A stretch of 64,000 nt of DNA from Bryobacter sp. (GTDB lineage Bacteria; Acidobacteriota; Terriglobia; Bryobacterales; Bryobacteraceae): contig JALHNH010000002.1 of the NCBI GenBank assembly GCA_022843625.1, forward strand, positions 1 through 64,000, given 5' to 3'. The position numbers were made by a program, and so were the translations under genes. The first letter of the stretch is position 1. The number at the start of each line of letters is the position of its first letter. Below, piece by piece: positions 61,625 through 64,000 of this stretch. The notes beneath the pieces were generated by a model. The model was not told the origin of the DNA. It worked only from the letters and a program-made list of their open reading frames with translations, and did not search any database.

Positions 61625-64000
61625 TACTGCAACTCCTTCTGCAATTCAGCCAAGATCTGCAACGCCTCAATCGGCCGCAACTCATCCAGCTTCAAACCAC
61701 GAATACGCGAAGCGATGTTTCCGCCCACCGGTTCAAACAACTGAATCTGCATCGGCTCAGGTGCGCGATCTGCCGAGGGCGGCGCAAGCTGCTGCTTCTC
61801 ATGCAGAGCCAGAATCTGCCGCGCCCGGTCAATCACTGCATCGGGCAAGGCTGCCAGTCGCGCCACTTCGATACCAAAACTCTTACCTGCAGCACCTGGC
61901 TCCACCTTGCGTAAAAACACAATCTGGTCGCCGGCTTCCTTCACCGCAACATGCAAATTCCGAACGCCAGAAAGCGTCTCCTCTAGTACCGTCAGCTCGT
62001 GATAGTGTGTCGCAAACAGCGTCTTTGCGCCGACTCTCTGGTGCAGATATTCCACCACGCTCCAGGCCAGCGCAAGCCCGTCGTAAGTGGAAGTGCCACG
62101 CCCAATCTCGTCGAGCACCACCAGACTCCGGTCTGTCGCAGTATTCAAAATCAGAGCCGTCTCGGTCATCTCCACCATAAAAGTAGAACGCCCGCGCGCC
62201 ACATTATCAGACGCACCAATCCTGGTAAACACGCGATCGACAATCGGCAACACCGCTTCATCAGCGGGCACAAAGCTGCCGATCTGCGCGAGGATCGACA
62301 GCATCGCCGCCTGCCTCAGATAAGTGGACTTACCGCCCATGTTGGGCCCGGTAATCACGGCAACAAATTTCTGATTGTCGAGATACAAATCGTTGGGGAT
62401 GAATCGCGCCGCATCGGCTTCTACCAGCCGCTCGACAACCGGATGCCGCCCGCCCGCCACGCGGAACTCACCTGTCTCGGAGAAGCGCGGCCGCACGTAA
62501 CGCCGCCCCACTGCCACCTCCGCTAGCGAGAGCAACACATCCAGCTCGGACAACGCAGTAGCAGTCTGCCGGATACCACCGGCGAAGCTTGCCATAAAGG
62601 CACGCAACTCCTGAAAGAGCTCCTTCTCGATTGCAAGAATGCGCTCTTCGGCCTCAAGGATTTTCACCTCAAGCTCTTTCAGCTCAGGCGTCGTAAATCG
62701 CTCGGCATTCACCAGCGTCTGCTTGCGGTCGTAATCGGAAGGCACCAGATGCATGTTCGCCTTTGAGATCTCGATGTAATACCCAAAAACATTGTTGAAG
62801 CGAACCTTCAGGCTCTGGATATTGGTCCGCTCGCGCTCGCGCACTTCGATCTGCGCCACATACTGCTTGCCGTTGCGCTGGATATCTCGCAGCTCGTCGA
62901 GCTCCGCATTCACGCCATCGCGAATCACCCCGCCATCGGCCAGCACCACCGGTGGCTCCGGATGCATCGCGCCCAGCACCTTGCTACGTACCTCACTCAA
63001 ATCCACCAACTGCCCATTCAAGCCCTGCAACAATGCCGACCCAAAACCTCGCAGTGGGGACTGTATGCCCGGCACCTGATCGAGCGACTTCGCTAGCGAC
63101 AGTAGCTCCCGCGGCCCAGAGGTATTCATCGTTACCTTCGCGAGCAGGCGTTCGATGTCATAAACACTGGCGAGTTTTTCGCGCAAGCTCGAGCGCACAA
63201 TCGTCGCCCCGCACAACTCAGCCACTGCATCGAGACGTGCCTCGATTTCTTCACGCTGCACCGAAGGCCGCAAGATCCGGCGTCGCAGCATCCGCGCACC
63301 CATCCCGGTTACTGTCTCATCAAGCGCCGAGATCAGCGTCGAGCTACGCCCACCGCCCATGTCCGCAGAAAACAATGGCTCCACCAACTCCAGATTCCGA
63401 ACCGTCACCGGATCAAGCACCATCGCCTCGCCCCGCTCATAGAAGCTTGGTCGATCTATATGATCGAGCGCCGCCTTCTGCGTGTCGCGCAGGTAGTGCA
63501 GAATCGCCCCAGCCGCACACACTGCCAGCGGATGCGGACCCAAGCCACAACCATCAAGCGAATGTAGCTTGAAGTGCTCTTTCAGAATCCGCTCGCCATA
63601 TTCAAAATCGAAGACCCAGCCATCCAGCACTGTCTGCAAGCCGCCAAGGCTTGCGTCTTTAGCCGGCAGCAGCACTTCCTTGATGCTCAACGTTTCCACC
63701 AGCGGGCCCAATTCATGCACTGGCAAAACCGTGACTCGAAACTCGCCGGTGGAAACATCCACATAAGCAAGCGCCGCCCGAGTCTGATCCTTGGGGTCTC
63801 GATGCACGGCCCCCAGGTAATTGTTCTCCTTGCTGCGAAGAACATTCGATTCGGTTACTGTCCCGGGAGTTACGACGCGAGTAATCGCACGGTTGACTAG
63901 CTTTTTGCCCGGCCCGGGCGGCTCCATCTGCTCACAGATTGCAACCCGAAAACCCTTCTGGATCAGGCGCGCGATGTAGCCTTCGCTGGCGTGATAAGGC
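61624..64000 (-). CDS. mutS: DNA mismatch repair protein MutS (N-terminus cut by window)
   Basis: The minus-strand frame is open to the window edge; the last bases encode PYHASEGYIARLIQKGFRVA and ICEQM, the MutS N-terminal domain, so an ATG at 63927 is not the true start. The ATPase has GPNMGGKSTYLRQAAMLSIL and the Walker B motif LDEIGRGTSTYDG, and TLFATHYHELTVLE follows. It recognises mismatches and loops. About 790 codons are visible. anmK starts where it stops. Confidence 0.97.
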   Translation of the reverse strand, partial: PYHASEGYIARLIQKGFRVAICEQMEPPGPGKKLVNRAITRVVTPGTVTESNVLRSKENNYLGAVHRDPKDQTRAALAYVDVSTGEFRVTVLPVHELGPLVETLSIKEVLLPAKDASLGGLQTVLDGWVFDFEYGERILKEHFKLHSLDGCGLGPHPLAVCAAGAILHYLRDTQKAALDHIDRPSFYERGEAMVLDPVTVRNLELVEPLFSADMGGGRSSTLISALDETVTGMGARMLRRRILRPSVQREEIEARLDAVAELCGATIVRSSLREKLASVYDIERLLAKVTMNTSGPRELLSLAKSLDQVPGIQSPLRGFGSALLQGLNGQLVDLSEVRSKVLGAMHPEPPVVLADGGVIRDGVNAELDELRDIQRNGKQYVAQIEVRERERTNIQSLKVRFNNVFGYYIEISKANMHLVPSDYDRKQTLVNAERFTTPELKELEVKILEAEERILAIEKELFQELRAFMASFAGGIRQTATALSELDVLLSLAEVAVGRRYVRPRFSETGEFRVAGGRHPVVERLVEADAARFIPNDLYLDNQKFVAVITGPNMGGKSTYLRQAAMLSILAQIGSFVPADEAVLPIVDRVFTRIGASDNVARGRSTFMVEMTETALILNTATDRSLVVLDEIGRGTSTYDGLALAWSVVEYLHQRVGAKTLFATHYHELTVLEETLSGVRNLHVAVKEAGDQIVFLRKVEPGAAGKSFGIEVARLAALPDAVIDRARQILALHEKQQLAPPSADRAPEPMQIQLFEPVGGNIASRIRGLKLDELRPIEALQILAELQKELQ

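Overview
The window reads as a piece of an Acidobacteriota chromosome, most likely from the Bryobacter/Solibacter group. This is inferred from gene content: acidobacterial-style Ser/Thr kinases and ECF sigma factors, a PEP-CTERM protein, DUF4097 and LiaF-type membrane proteins, TPR-redoxin proteins and S41 peptidases. No rRNA, tRNA or CRISPR array was seen, and no complete insertion sequence. Only short IS21-like terminal repeats and a clipped kinase start lie at the left edge.

Layout. 0.2-9.2 kb: acs with a haloacid-dehalogenase-like gene, a Uma2 protein, a sugar isomerase-like TIM barrel, a two-gene winged-helix/nucleotidyltransferase module with its own palindrome, a GT-C membrane protein, then a TPP riboswitch in front of thiC. 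10.1-13.6 kb: a five-gene overlapping operon (ECF sigma, zinc-finger anti-sigma, three membrane proteins sharing one TM domain), including a 59-residue gene. 13.7-17.0 kb: flippase-like protein, nrdR, rpoD. 17.0-20.8 kb: kinase, CsgG-like protein and a secreted protein; the kinase tail is homologous to the tail of the secreted protein. 21.0-25.8 kb: porin, PEP-CTERM protein, second kinase and ECF sigma. 25.8-29.3 kb: a TPR-redoxin gene followed by a stack of small toxin-antitoxin-like genes (DUF4160, DUF2442, hicA, hicB), closed by a decayed chimera of two neighbouring genes. 30.1-32.9 kb: a carrier-protein cysteine operon (cysM, mec, cysO, moeZ-like). 32.9-37.9 kb: GH36-like enzyme, GT39-like enzyme, thiD, PP2C phosphatase. 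38.1-42.4 kb: PilZ protein, a decahaem cytochrome coupled to an MtrB-like barrel (a likely electron conduit through the outer membrane), rhodanese. 42.4-47.8 kb: murA, murQ, a second TIM-barrel isomerase, an IscA-type gene, and an rpoE/anti-sigma/CpxP-like set. 48.0-53.7 kb: an AddAB-like helicase-nuclease pair. 53.7-64 kb: GH113-like protein, LolA-like protein, two thioredoxin-fold proteins, a cyclase-family protein, S41 peptidase, anmK and mutS (cut by the window edge).

Sampled lines show G above C on the plus strand in the left part and C above G in the right part, whichever strand the genes are on. This suggests the replication terminus lies in or near the 35-45 kb stretch. One block (22.2-25.8 kb) has the opposite skew to its surroundings and may be inverted or imported. 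The points most worth following are the CysO protein whose diglycine is masked by one arginine next to its JAMM protease, the kinase/CsgG/secreted-protein triad, the porin-cytochrome pair, and the duplication scar beside the toxin-antitoxin stack.
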